DNA from: Nostoc sp. JL34
GTDB taxonomy: Bacteria > Cyanobacteriota > Cyanobacteriia > Cyanobacteriales > Nostocaceae
Assembly: GCF_017114945.1 (NCBI RefSeq)
Contig: NZ_JABXKQ010000128.1
Location: 1 to 54,605 of the forward strand
Direction: 5' to 3'
DNA length: 54,605 nucleotides
A program made the position numbers and the translations under genes. This document shows positions 1 through 9,085 of the stretch, piece by piece. Within the stretch, counting starts at the first letter, position 1. The number at the start of each line of letters is the position of its first letter. The notes under the pieces were generated by a model. It had not been told where the DNA came from. It saw only the letters and a program-made list of their open reading frames with translations, and did not search any database.

Positions 1-55
1 CAGTCCCCAGTCCCCAGTCCCCAGTCCCCAGTCCCCAGTCCCCAGTCCCCAGTCC
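1..55. repeat. STRR heptamer array (AGTCCCC)n
   Basis: Seven perfect AGTCCCC units and one partial unit run from the window edge to six bases before the histidine kinase stop codon. Heptanucleotide tandem repeats of this kind (STRRs) are known from heterocystous cyanobacteria. The array is probably cut by the window start. The same heptamer family recurs near 51430-51552. Confidence 0.9.
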
Positions 56-60
56 TTCGA

Positions 61-2391
61 TCAGGAAAGATGCTGTTCAAGAAATGTTCGGATTTTTTCA
101 ATCTGAAAATTATCTGCATACTTACGGACTGCTTTAACAAACGGTTGGTACTGTTCATCCACTTTTTCCAAAGTTTTTAGCTGTTGCTCGATGGCCATCA
201 AGCGCCCCTGCAACGCTAATGTGTGCAATTGTGACAAAACCTCTGCGGTTGGGGGAACGATCTCATCTGGGGTGGATAGAGACATTGCCTCTGAGTTGCC
301 TGTCATTGCTTCTACAACAATGGAGTTTTGGTTATAAATCCATTTCAAACCCAGGTATTTTTCCAACAACTTCAGCAGCGCTGGGGCTTCTACAGGCTTG
401 GGTAAAAACGCATCGGCTCCGGCTGTGATACTCTCATTTTGGTTACTTTCAAATACACTAGCTGAAGAGGCGATCGCAGGAACATTCTGCAACTCTGGAA
501 TCTGTCGCAATTGCCGCAGCATCTCGTAACCATCCATTTCTGGCATCATCAAGTCTGTAATAATCAGGTCAGGATGAATCTCCTTCGCCTTGTCCAATCC
601 TTCTCGACCGTTGCTGACGGCAATCACTGCAAAACCCAAAGGTTCCAGTAAACTGACCAAAACTGACCGATTCTCCCAACGATCATCGACTACCAACACC
701 TGGCGCTTGCTGCCTTCAAATCCTATAATCTTCCCTTGCTTAGTTGTTCGCAGACTTGTTGCCCATTCTTGAGCTTCGGGAAGTTCCACCTCAAACCAGA
801 AGGTGCTACCTTGTCCAACCTGGCTGTCTACATTTAGGGTGCTACCCATCAGAGAAACGATTTGCTGACTGATTGCTAGTCCTAATCCAGTACCTTCTGC
901 TTGTTTCTTCAGATCGCCCACTTGTTCAAAGGGCTGGAAGATTTTTGTGAGTCCGATTGGCGATATTCCGACCCCTGTATCTTCTATTTCAAAGCGAATT
1001 TGATAGGTTGCAGTTTCCAGTTTGTGAGTTTTAACGCGAAATCTAACTTCACCTTCGTCAGTAAACTTAATAGCATTGCCCAATAAGTTAATCAGCACTT
1101 GGCGGAGGCGTTTTTCATCGACTGTAATGCCAACAGGTAAATTAGCATCAGGTTGATAGATGAAGGGAATTCCTTTTTGACCAGCACGCACGCGCATCAT
1201 CTCAGCAATGCCTTCGAGAAGTGCCGGTAAATACGCATCGCTGGGATATAATTCCAACTTGCGGGCTTCGATTTTGGCGAGGTCAAGGACATCATTAATC
1301 AGATTGAGCAAATGATTACCACACTGATAGATGATATCTACACCTTTTTTAGCTCGTTCTGTTAAGGGTTCACCATTTTGGAGAATTTGGGCATAGCCCA
1401 GGATGCCATTGAGCGGAGTTCGCAGTTCATGGCTCATGTTAGCAAGAAACTCACTCTTGGCAAGGTTTGCAGTATCGGCTTTCTCTTTTGCTTCTGCTAG
1501 TTCAAGTGTGCGTTCTTCTACCTTTTGTTCTAAGGTGGCAAAGGAGGTTTGTAACTGTTTGGCCATGCTGTTAAAAGATACGGAGAGTTCTCCAAGTTCA
1601 TCGGTGCGTAGGCGTAGCCCGTCGTAGACATTGCTTGGTAGAGTGGCATTCCAATTCCCCGTTTCTAATTGCTTGGCAGCGCTATTGAGTTGTAAAATGG
1701 GTAGCACTACCAGTGATCGCGATAGCCAACGCACTAAAACTACAGTTACTAACAACACAGCGAAAAAATTTATCAGAGCAAATCCGGCTACCGAATATTC
1801 CTGGCGAACTACAGAACTTGCGTCCAGTTCAACCACCAAGAATCCATTCACCCGCCCCTGGAGATTGGTAATTGGGGCATAGCCGTAAAGAATGGTTTCG
1901 CCATTTGCAGTTTGGTGAAATTCCTCCTCAACAAACGGTGCATTGTGGGCAACGGCTGCATACAAATCATCTAATGACTTTGTGTAATCCATGCCAATCA
2001 ATACACCTTTGCCTTGATCGGCAGGGTCGTAGTTTAAGACATAGACAAATTTTTTATTTGGTTGTTGGCGTACCGTATAAATACGCTTAATATCTTTACT
2101 GGTTGCTTGAATTGCTACAAGCTTCTCTTGATTAATTTTGTAAAAGGCTGAGGTGCGATCGCTACGCTGGAGAACCAATCCGTGATAATCGCTGTCGATT
2201 TGGGGAACTGCTAGACTGACAATCGCCAAAAGACGATTACGGATTGCCTGTCGTTGACTAGAGTACAACTGCCAGTACATCCCAGAAGCTATTGTTCCAG
2301 CCATCACTGCGATTAGCACTGAATAAGAAGCAATAATTTTTGTGCTGAGGTTCCAATTTCGCACGCTCTGTGGCTCCTTTTGCGGTCTCAA
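61..2391 (-). CDS. Membrane hybrid sensor histidine kinase with receiver domain
   Basis: This 776-residue protein should sense an extracytoplasmic signal and pass phosphate from its own histidine to a C-terminal aspartate. Visible parts are: a membrane segment near residues 20-40; a periplasmic Cache-like sensor to about 195; a second membrane segment near 200-222; a HAMP region to about 285; a short coiled coil; HisKA with phospho-acceptor His321 in SHELRTP; HATPase with N, G1 and G2 boxes (DTGVGIS, GTGLGLAIS); and REC with Asp613 in TDLMMPEMDG. About 90 residues without a recognised domain follow REC. It is probably the last gene of a unit with the two solute-binding genes upstream. A small dispersed repeat is embedded in-frame around residues 254-262, within HAMP. 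The ligand is unknown. Confidence 0.93.
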   Translation of the reverse strand: MRPQKEPQSVRNWNLSTKIIASYSVLIAVMAGTIASGMYWQLYSSQRQAIRNRLLAIVSLAVPQIDSDYHGLVLQRSDRTSAFYKINQEKLVAIQATSKDIKRIYTVRQQPNKKFVYVLNYDPADQGKGVLIGMDYTKSLDDLYAAVAHNAPFVEEEFHQTANGETILYGYAPITNLQGRVNGFLVVELDASSVVRQEYSVAGFALINFFAVLLVTVVLVRWLSRSLVVLPILQLNSAAKQLETGNWNATLPSNVYDGLRLRTDELGELSVSFNSMAKQLQTSFATLEQKVEERTLELAEAKEKADTANLAKSEFLANMSHELRTPLNGILGYAQILQNGEPLTERAKKGVDIIYQCGNHLLNLINDVLDLAKIEARKLELYPSDAYLPALLEGIAEMMRVRAGQKGIPFIYQPDANLPVGITVDEKRLRQVLINLLGNAIKFTDEGEVRFRVKTHKLETATYQIRFEIEDTGVGISPIGLTKIFQPFEQVGDLKKQAEGTGLGLAISQQIVSLMGSTLNVDSQVGQGSTFWFEVELPEAQEWATSLRTTKQGKIIGFEGSKRQVLVVDDRWENRSVLVSLLEPLGFAVIAVSNGREGLDKAKEIHPDLIITDLMMPEMDGYEMLRQLRQIPELQNVPAIASSASVFESNQNESITAGADAFLPKPVEAPALLKLLEKYLGLKWIYNQNSIVVEAMTGNSEAMSLSTPDEIVPPTAEVLSQLHTLALQGRLMAIEQQLKTLEKVDEQYQPFVKAVRKYADNFQIEKIRTFLEQHLS
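1606..1634. repeat. Small dispersed repeat inside the HAMP coding region
   Basis: On the minus strand this reads GCAATGTCTACGACGGGC followed by TACGCCTACGC. It matches the Nostoc small-dispersed-repeat pattern seen again at 36531-36559 and 54290-54318. It encodes residues around NVYDGLRLR in the kinase and does not break the frame. Confidence 0.7.
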
Positions 2392-2547
2392 ACTACTGAG
2401 ATAGGCAGTGCATTGTTAATCACTCCTAATGTTATTCTTGCCCAATTATTTCTAAGATGCCCACTTCATCTGTGAGATGAACAGTTGGATTGGGGATTGG
2501 GGAGTGGAGATTAAGGATTGAGCATTTGTTATTTCTCCTTGTCCCCC

Positions 2548-4119
2548 TCATAGCCCAAGGCTAGCGCGGTAAGCGGCGCGTTGAGACTCACGCCCCACTT
2601 TATTGGTAATCTGCTCCCATCCCTGTTCAATCTGCTGCATTGTTTGCTCTGTGGTAAGTTTGTTCGCTAAAAAATCAGATACAGCCGCATCGAGGACTTC
2701 AAATTGATATTCCTGATTATGGGGAATGCTCAAATTCAAAACTATGTTGGGGCTGTTCAGGCTTACTCCAATTGCTCCAAGATAGTTGTTGGCAGCTTCG
2801 GACGACAGTCCTGCTTTAATCCAGGGATCTGAGTTTTCAAATTGCGAAATTCGGTAGGGATTGAAGCCAGTTGTACCAATGGTTACATCTACATTGGACT
2901 GAGTAGGTTGACTGATATAGGAGAGAAACGCATATGCGGCATCCTGTACCCTCGGTGCTACCTTGGCATGAATCACACCAGTCCAACCGACATTGGCTGC
3001 GTAGGGCGCGTGATTGACACCATCAATAGCATAAGGACAGGTAAACTTATTACAGGCGACCAATTTGTTGGTCTTGCGATCGAGGACTTGAGTAGTACCT
3101 GGAGTGATGACAGCACCGACTTTATCCATCACTTTAGACACAGACAAATCTATAGCTAGAGGCCCGACATCGCCCCAATCAATAGTCAGAGCGCACCTGC
3201 CAGTGATAAATAATTCTCTAGCTTTAGAACCACCCAGATTTTCATCCTGGAGAACTCCATAATCCATCGTTTTTTTGTAAATATCCAGTGCTTTGGCAAA
3301 AGCTGGATTGTTCACTAGGGGTTTCATCGTATCTGGATCAAAAAATGCCCCTTGTACTGTTCCCTGAGATTGCAAAAAAGGAGTAGCAATAGATATCAAC
3401 ATACTTGTGCTATTTTCATGAGCACGCTTTGAAATACAAGAGCCATAGTCTGCTTTACCATCGCCATTTAGGTCTTTACCGTGAAACCGTTTAGCGATCG
3501 CCAAATACTGATCCCACGTTTCTGGAGGCGTTAAACCAACTTCCTTTAACAGATCGCTGCGGTAATAAACCATGTGAAAATCGCCATCCAACGGAATACT
3601 GTAGGTGCGCCCTTTATAAGTCGCACTGACATTCCGAAAGATCGGAGCGATATCATCCCACTGCAAAGCAGCATCAGTCTTCACTCGTGCAGTTAAATCT
3701 TCCAGATAACCAGCGTTGATAAAGTCAATCAACCATTGAGGCAAGATAACTGCTATATCGTACTTTGAATTGTTACCAGACCAGTTCTTTTGCAATATGG
3801 TGTAAAGATTTTTAAAGGGAATACCCGTTAGATTGACCTTCGCTCCAGTCAGCGATTCAAATTCAGCAATATGTCGCTTAGTCCCCGTATAAATGGCTTC
3901 ATCATGAGTAATGACGTTGATCGTCACACCGTCAAAGCGTTGTGCAGTCGGGTTGGTCTGGGTAGGCCCAGGAGATGAAGCTGTTTGAGAATTGGGTGGG
4001 TAAAAACTGCAACCTGGAACTCCTAAGCTCAACCAGAGGGCAGCCAAGAAAATCAGACCATATCGAACTACCTGAAAGTGGGAGCAAAAGCTCCGCCAAT
4101 GAGACATTTTATCCTTCAT
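2548..4119 (-). CDS. ABC-type sugar solute-binding lipoprotein (copy 2)
   Basis: This 523-residue protein resembles family 1 extracellular solute-binding proteins that capture sugars for ABC importers. The N-terminus has a basic stretch, a hydrophobic helix and a lipobox-like LGVPGC, then a Ser/Pro/Thr-rich linker, so it should be a lipid-anchored periplasmic protein. The bimodal binding-protein fold is suggested by FDGVTINVIT, IPLDGDFHMVYYRSDLL and WDQYLAIAKRFHGKDLNGDG. It is a close tandem paralogue of the gene at 4217-5782, with a nearly identical C-terminus (GWEQITNKVGRESQRAAY). No permease or ATPase is adjacent. The next gene downstream is the hybrid histidine kinase, so it may serve sensing rather than, or as well as, uptake. 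Confidence 0.9.
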   Translation of the reverse strand: MKDKMSHWRSFCSHFQVVRYGLIFLAALWLSLGVPGCSFYPPNSQTASSPGPTQTNPTAQRFDGVTINVITHDEAIYTGTKRHIAEFESLTGAKVNLTGIPFKNLYTILQKNWSGNNSKYDIAVILPQWLIDFINAGYLEDLTARVKTDAALQWDDIAPIFRNVSATYKGRTYSIPLDGDFHMVYYRSDLLKEVGLTPPETWDQYLAIAKRFHGKDLNGDGKADYGSCISKRAHENSTSMLISIATPFLQSQGTVQGAFFDPDTMKPLVNNPAFAKALDIYKKTMDYGVLQDENLGGSKARELFITGRCALTIDWGDVGPLAIDLSVSKVMDKVGAVITPGTTQVLDRKTNKLVACNKFTCPYAIDGVNHAPYAANVGWTGVIHAKVAPRVQDAAYAFLSYISQPTQSNVDVTIGTTGFNPYRISQFENSDPWIKAGLSSEAANNYLGAIGVSLNSPNIVLNLSIPHNQEYQFEVLDAAVSDFLANKLTTEQTMQQIEQGWEQITNKVGRESQRAAYRASLGL

Positions 4120-4216
4120 AGTTGTAATCGGTATATAATTGGTTTTAATTTTCCACTGTGGGTTGATTTGACAATCTGACGAGCGATCATTAAGCTTTTT
4201 TATCTACCACTGCCCC

Positions 4217-5782
4217 TTATGGGGTTAGCCCAAGGCTAGCGCGGTAAGCAGCGCGTTGAGACTCACGCCCCACTTTGTTGGTAATCTGCTCCCATCCCTG
4301 TTCAATCTGCTGCATTGCCTCCTGTGTCGTCAGTTTGCTTGCTAAGAAATCGGCGAGAACAACATCGAGGACATCCAATTGATATTGCTGGTTATGAGGA
4401 ATCCTCAGATCCAAAACCATGTTTGGACTATTCAGGCTGACACCGATCGCACCTAAATAGTTGTTGGCAGCATCGGGCGACATCCCTGCTTTGAGCCAAG
4501 AATCAATGGTTTGAAATTGAGAAATCCGGTAAGGGTTGATACCTGTCTCGCCGATAGTGACATCCACATTTGCCTGAGCAGGCTGACTCATATAGGAAAG
4601 GAACGAATATGCAGCATCCTTGACTGTTGGTACTGCCTTTGCATACACAACACCAGACCAACCCACGAAGGCAGTAAAAGGCGCATGATTAACCCCAGCA
4701 ATGCTATATGGACAGCTAAACTTATCGCAAGCTACCAATTTCCCTGTTTGACGATCGAGTACCTGAGTGCTGCCCGGAGTCACAACAGCGCCTACTTTGT
4801 CAATTACTTTCGACGTAGCCGGATTGATTGCTAATGTGCCAATATCTCCCGATTCCAGAGTCAAGGCGCATCTGCCGCTGGTAAACAGTCGTCTTTCTTC
4901 AAAGAGACTCAAGTTTGCTTCATTGGGCGGGCCATACTCCATCGTTTTTTTATAGATATTTAACGCCTTAGCAAACGCTGGATTGCGAACCAAAGGTTTC
5001 ATGGTTTCCAGATCAAAAAATATTCCTTGTGCTGTTCCCTGAGATTGCAGCCAGGAACTAGCAATTGAGGCAAACAGCAAGTAACCGGCAAAGCGAGGGC
5101 CTTTTGCCATACAAGAGCCGTAATCCGGTTCCCCATCATTATTTAAGTCTTTGCCATGAAACTGTTTAGCGATCGCCAGATAATCGTCCCAAGTTGTCGG
5201 AGGCTCTAATCCAGCAGTTTTGAGGAGATCGCTGCGATAGTACACCATCTGAAAATCACCATCCAACGGGATCGCGTAAATGTGCTGTTTATACCTTGCA
5301 CTCACATCTCGAAAGATGGGAGCAATATCCTGCCATTGCAAGGCCGAGTCAGACTGAACCCGATTGGTTAAATCTTCTAGATCGTTGGTATTGATAAAGT
5401 CAATTAACCACTTAGAAAGAATGACTGCCATATCGTACTTAGGAGTGCGGCTCGACCAGTCCTGTTGTAGTTTCTGGTAGAGGTCTCCAAACGGAAAAGC
5501 TACCATATTCACCTTTGCACCAGTCAGAGATTCAAACTTACCGATATGCCGATTAAGTGCAACATCCAGTACCCCTTTTTGGGTAATGACGTTAATCGTC
5601 ACACCGTCAAAACGTTGTACAGCCGGGTTTATCTGGGTAGGCCCTGGAGATGAAGCTGTTTGAGAATTGGGTGGAGAGAAACTGCAACCTGGAACCCCTA
5701 AGCTCAACCAGATGGCAGTCAGAAAAATCAGATAATATCGAACTCGCTGCCACTGAGAGCGAAAGCTTTGCCAATAAGACAT
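4217..5782 (-). CDS. ABC-type sugar solute-binding lipoprotein (copy 1)
   Basis: This 521-residue paralogue of the gene just downstream has the same N-terminal layout (lipobox-like LGVPGC, low-complexity linker) and matching motifs (IPLDGDFQMVYYRSDLL, AIAKQFHGKDLNNDG). The two copies are similar over their whole length, including the NKVGRESQRAAYRASLG tail, so they arose by tandem duplication. They differ most in the first lobe after FDGVTINVIT, where ligand contacts would be expected. The start ATG has a good upstream AAGGAGG-like sequence on the minus strand. It is the first gene of the apparent three-gene unit with the histidine kinase. The substrate cannot be read from the sequence. Confidence 0.9.
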   Translation of the reverse strand: MSYWQSFRSQWQRVRYYLIFLTAIWLSLGVPGCSFSPPNSQTASSPGPTQINPAVQRFDGVTINVITQKGVLDVALNRHIGKFESLTGAKVNMVAFPFGDLYQKLQQDWSSRTPKYDMAVILSKWLIDFINTNDLEDLTNRVQSDSALQWQDIAPIFRDVSARYKQHIYAIPLDGDFQMVYYRSDLLKTAGLEPPTTWDDYLAIAKQFHGKDLNNDGEPDYGSCMAKGPRFAGYLLFASIASSWLQSQGTAQGIFFDLETMKPLVRNPAFAKALNIYKKTMEYGPPNEANLSLFEERRLFTSGRCALTLESGDIGTLAINPATSKVIDKVGAVVTPGSTQVLDRQTGKLVACDKFSCPYSIAGVNHAPFTAFVGWSGVVYAKAVPTVKDAAYSFLSYMSQPAQANVDVTIGETGINPYRISQFQTIDSWLKAGMSPDAANNYLGAIGVSLNSPNMVLDLRIPHNQQYQLDVLDVVLADFLASKLTTQEAMQQIEQGWEQITNKVGRESQRAAYRASLGLTP

Positions 5783-6120
5783 TTTATAATTACCTCCTTA
5801 CAGTTATGAATCCAAAACTCCTGTCACAGTTTTAACTGCTAAGGTAAGGACAAAACCTGTAATTTTTGCTACTACAGAAGTGCAGTTCAGCTTGCCACAC
5901 TGAGTTTCGTTGATAATTTGGCGATCGCTCGCTTTGTTAATTTTTATAACTCAAGCTTGATTAAAAACCGTGTTTAACACTAGCTGACAGCAGTAATTTA
6001 TTAACAGTTGCACAGGTAGATACACTTAAGTTAATCTTTAAACTACCTATGGGCACTCCAATTAAAGGCATATTTAGAATCAATCGACAACAATACAAAA
6101 GATGATTAACTATTAACTTA
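5783..6120. other. Divergent intergenic region
   Basis: These 338 bases separate the divergent solute-binding gene (minus) and the potD-like gene (plus), so both promoters should lie here. The region is AT-rich and contains one GCGATCGC octamer. I see no RNA gene, clear operator or ORF. Confidence 0.6.
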
Positions 6121-7206
6121 ATGACTAACAGACGCCAATTTTTAAAAGGGGTGACAGCATTTTCTAGCTTATCTTTAGGTGGTTGTGGCTGGAGGCTGGC
6201 TGAAGTCCGTGCTAATTCTAATACGAATGGTCAGCGTGACCAACTTTATATCTTTACCTGGACACAATATACTGACAATCAATTACTGAAAACTTTTAGC
6301 GCCCAAACTGGCATGAAAGTGCTGGCAGATGTGTATGATTCCAATGATGTCATGCTGGCTAAATTACAAGCTGGAGGCGGTGGCACTTACAGCATCATCA
6401 ACCCATCTGATTATATGGTGCAGAAGATGGTAGACAAAGGCTTGTTAACAGAAATAAATCACGATCGCTTAATCGGTCTAGAGAATTTATTTCCCCGTTT
6501 TCAAAATCCTAGTTATGACCCCAATAACCGCTATAGTATCCCTTTTAACTGGGGTACGACAGGTTTACTTTACAATTCTGAAAAAATTAAAGATGCACCA
6601 CAAGACTGGGATTACCTTTGGCAAAATCAAGAGCAACTTAATCAGCGAATTACTTTGCTCAATGATGTTCGAGAAGTGATGGGTGCAACCTTACGAATGC
6701 TCGGTTATTCTTATAACTCAAAAAATGAACAAGAAATCAAACAAGCTTATGAAAAATTGAAGGTTCTAAAACCTGCGATCGCCCGTTTTGACACTGACGC
6801 TTGGCAAAATCAAATTCTGGCAGGAGATTTGCTACTGGCAATGTGTTATTCGGCAGATGCAGTTAAAATCTCTCAAGAAAATCCTAAACTCAAATATGTA
6901 ATTCCTCGCAGTGGTTCCTCATTATGGACAGACACTATTGTAATTCCCAAAACAGCCCCCAACCAAGCTGGAGCTTATGCTTGGATTAACATGATTTTGC
7001 AACCAGAAATCGCAGCCCAAATCACTCAACGCCTAAATATTTCTACACCGAATAACGCCGGATTTGAGCAATTGCCAAAAACAATCCAAAACAACACTAA
7101 TTTGTTTCCCCCAGAGTCACTGTTAAAAAATTGTGAACGTGTTACACCTGTAGGAGAATTTGAAGAGGTTTACGATCGTTATTGGACTCAATTAACTAGC
7201 AGTTAA
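6121..7206 (+). CDS. potD: PotD-like spermidine/putrescine-binding lipoprotein
   Basis: This 361-residue protein should bind polyamines in the periplasm for an ABC importer. The N-terminus TNRRQFLKG has a twin-arginine pattern and is followed by a lipobox-like LSLGGC, so it may be a Tat-exported lipoprotein. The core matches PotD/PotF proteins: LYIFTWTQYTDNQLL, DVYDSNDVMLAKLQAGG, DYMVQKMVDKGLL, IPFNWGTTGLLYN and a late AYAWINMILQPEIAAQI. Length is typical of the family. A permease gene follows after 25 bases. No potA or potC is present in the window, so the transporter is incomplete at this locus. Confidence 0.9.
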   Translation: MTNRRQFLKGVTAFSSLSLGGCGWRLAEVRANSNTNGQRDQLYIFTWTQYTDNQLLKTFSAQTGMKVLADVYDSNDVMLAKLQAGGGGTYSIINPSDYMVQKMVDKGLLTEINHDRLIGLENLFPRFQNPSYDPNNRYSIPFNWGTTGLLYNSEKIKDAPQDWDYLWQNQEQLNQRITLLNDVREVMGATLRMLGYSYNSKNEQEIKQAYEKLKVLKPAIARFDTDAWQNQILAGDLLLAMCYSADAVKISQENPKLKYVIPRSGSSLWTDTIVIPKTAPNQAGAYAWINMILQPEIAAQITQRLNISTPNNAGFEQLPKTIQNNTNLFPPESLLKNCERVTPVGEFEEVYDRYWTQLTSS

Positions 7207-7208
7207 TT

Positions 7209-7229
7209 GAGTTAGGAGTTAGGAGTTAG
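7209..7229. repeat. STRR heptamer (GAGTTAG)3 carrying the potB ribosome-binding site
   Basis: Three GAGTTAG units fill the gap between the potD stop and the potB start. The array contains AGGAG at 7221-7225, six bases before the ATG, which is good Shine-Dalgarno spacing. Confidence 0.75.
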
Positions 7230-7231
7230 GA

Positions 7232-8128
7232 ATGATTAATTTGGAAAAAAATGAGATTTCTAAAATAGAACAATTGCAGCACCCCGTAAGAAATTGGCTG
7301 CAACCTTTGGTATTACTGGCACCATCTGCGATTTGGTTATTACTTTTGTTGGTGCTGCCAACTTTGATAATTTTCGAGTTGAGTTTAGTTGCAGACATCC
7401 GACCGGGAGATGTGGTCAATCCCAACGGATTCAAAAACTACATCAGAATATTTGACTCCCTTTACGTGCAAGTCATTGGGCGATCGCTATTTTTTGCATT
7501 TGGTACTACCATCATTTGTTTAATTTTGGGCTTCCCCGTCGCCTATTGGATTGCTCAGATAGCGCCGCAGCGTTGGCGAAATTTGCTGCTATTAGGCTTT
7601 GTTCTACCTTTGTGGACTTCCTCGTTACTCCGTTCTTATGCTTGGATTACAATTCTTCGTCCTACTGGTTTATTGAACAGTTTATTTAGCAATTTAGGCT
7701 TGCCTACTTGGGAATTACTTAACAATAGTCAAGCTGTATTGATTGGCATGAGTTACAGCTTATTACCCTATATGGTTTTGATTTTATATGCTTCTCTCGA
7801 AAAGCTAGACAAGCGCTTGTTAGAAGCTGCGGCTGATTTAGGTGCAAATCCAGTGGAAACTTTTTACCAAATAACCGTACCGCAAATTTTACCTGGAATT
7901 GCGGCTGCTTCAATGCTTGTATTCATCACTGGGTTGGGGGATTTTGTCGATCCAGAATTACTCGGTGGTGCTTCTAGTATGACGGCAGCGCGGTTAATTT
8001 ATAACCAGTTTCTTGGAGCAACGCAAAATTGGGGATTTGGTTCAGCTTTAAGTATGATGTTAATTTTGCTTGTTAGTATTGCGATCGCACTTTTAATTAA
8101 GTTTGGGGAAGCTGCACCCAAACGCTAA
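7232..8128 (+). CDS. potB: PotB-like polyamine ABC transporter permease
   Basis: This 298-residue integral membrane permease belongs to the family of spermidine/putrescine importers. It has about six hydrophobic segments, the first near residues 30-52. The cytoplasmic EAA loop that docks the ATPase is clear: LEAAADLGANPVETF followed by PQILPG. The conserved ELLGGASSMTAARLI region near the end is PotB-like. It is translated just downstream of potD and uses AGGAG supplied by the heptamer array. A functional importer would also need a PotC-type permease and a PotA ATPase, which must be encoded elsewhere. Confidence 0.9.
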   Translation: MINLEKNEISKIEQLQHPVRNWLQPLVLLAPSAIWLLLLLVLPTLIIFELSLVADIRPGDVVNPNGFKNYIRIFDSLYVQVIGRSLFFAFGTTIICLILGFPVAYWIAQIAPQRWRNLLLLGFVLPLWTSSLLRSYAWITILRPTGLLNSLFSNLGLPTWELLNNSQAVLIGMSYSLLPYMVLILYASLEKLDKRLLEAAADLGANPVETFYQITVPQILPGIAAASMLVFITGLGDFVDPELLGGASSMTAARLIYNQFLGATQNWGFGSALSMMLILLVSIAIALLIKFGEAAPKR

Positions 8129-8182
8129 ACTTTTGTTGGCTCATTTATAATAAAGGCATCAAACGCCAGCGAGACAACGGTT

Positions 8183-8887
8183 ATGCTCTCACCCGATCTC
8201 AAAAATGCGTTACCAACTACCGATGAACTTCCCTGTTCAGACGATACCCCGGTGGATAACGAAGATCAAAACTTTTTGCCCAATATTTTACTCTTCTTAC
8301 TTAACTCCATTTGGGCAAATCGCATGGATTGGTACTTCGGAGTAGATATGGGAGTGTATCACACCACAGGAGTAAATCCCAGAGTACCCGTAGTCCCAGA
8401 TGCTTTTTTAAGTCTGGGAGTAGAACGCAAAAAGGGTGGTAAATCACGCAAAAGTTATGCGGTTTGGGAAGAAAATGGGATAGTTCCAATATTCACATTA
8501 GAAATGGTATCCCATACTCCAGGAGGTGAATACGACGAAAAGCTAGATACATATAGAAAACTCGGTGTATTGAACTACGTAATTTATAACCCTGAGTTTT
8601 GGCGACGCGACCAACATCAACCTTTTGAAGTATATAAGTTGATAGATGGAAATTACCAACTACAAATAGGTGAACCCTATTTGATGCCAGAGGTGGGGTT
8701 AGGTATTGGGCGACACCAAGCTGTAATTGCCGGGATACAACAGGAGTTTTTATGTTGGTATGATGAGCAAGGAAACCGCTATTTGACAGATGCAGAACAG
8801 GCACAACAGGAGCGGCAAAAGGCTGAACAGTTAGTGCAGTATTTACGTTCTCTAGGTGTAGATCCAAATAATCTACCTGGTAATTAA
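8183..8887 (+). CDS. Uma2 family protein (PD-(D/E)XK nuclease-like, DUF820)
   Basis: This 234-residue protein belongs to the DUF820/Uma2 family, expanded in cyanobacteria and predicted to have a PD-(D/E)XK nuclease fold; its biological role is not established. Visible family features are WYFGVDMGVYH, the acidic site PDAFLSLGV, FTLEMVS with the expected Glu, the segment EYDEKLDTYRKLGVLNYVIYNP, and a C-terminal charged helix (AEQAQQERQKAEQLVQYLR). The ATG at 8183 follows the potB stop by 54 bases. I see no sign that it functions with the transporter. Confidence 0.88.
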   Translation: MLSPDLKNALPTTDELPCSDDTPVDNEDQNFLPNILLFLLNSIWANRMDWYFGVDMGVYHTTGVNPRVPVVPDAFLSLGVERKKGGKSRKSYAVWEENGIVPIFTLEMVSHTPGGEYDEKLDTYRKLGVLNYVIYNPEFWRRDQHQPFEVYKLIDGNYQLQIGEPYLMPEVGLGIGRHQAVIAGIQQEFLCWYDEQGNRYLTDAEQAQQERQKAEQLVQYLRSLGVDPNNLPGN

Positions 8888-9085
8888 GGCGATGGTATTT
8901 CCAAAAAGATCAAACCGCAATGCGATAGTCATTAGTCATTATTGCTTGAAATATCACGCCCACTCTTTAACGTGGTTTGAATTAGTCCGGTGAAAGACAA
9001 AATTTTTCTGCCCACAAAGGACGGAATATGCACCAAAATCTTGGTTTTACCAACGACCTATGACTAATGAATAATGACTACTTAA

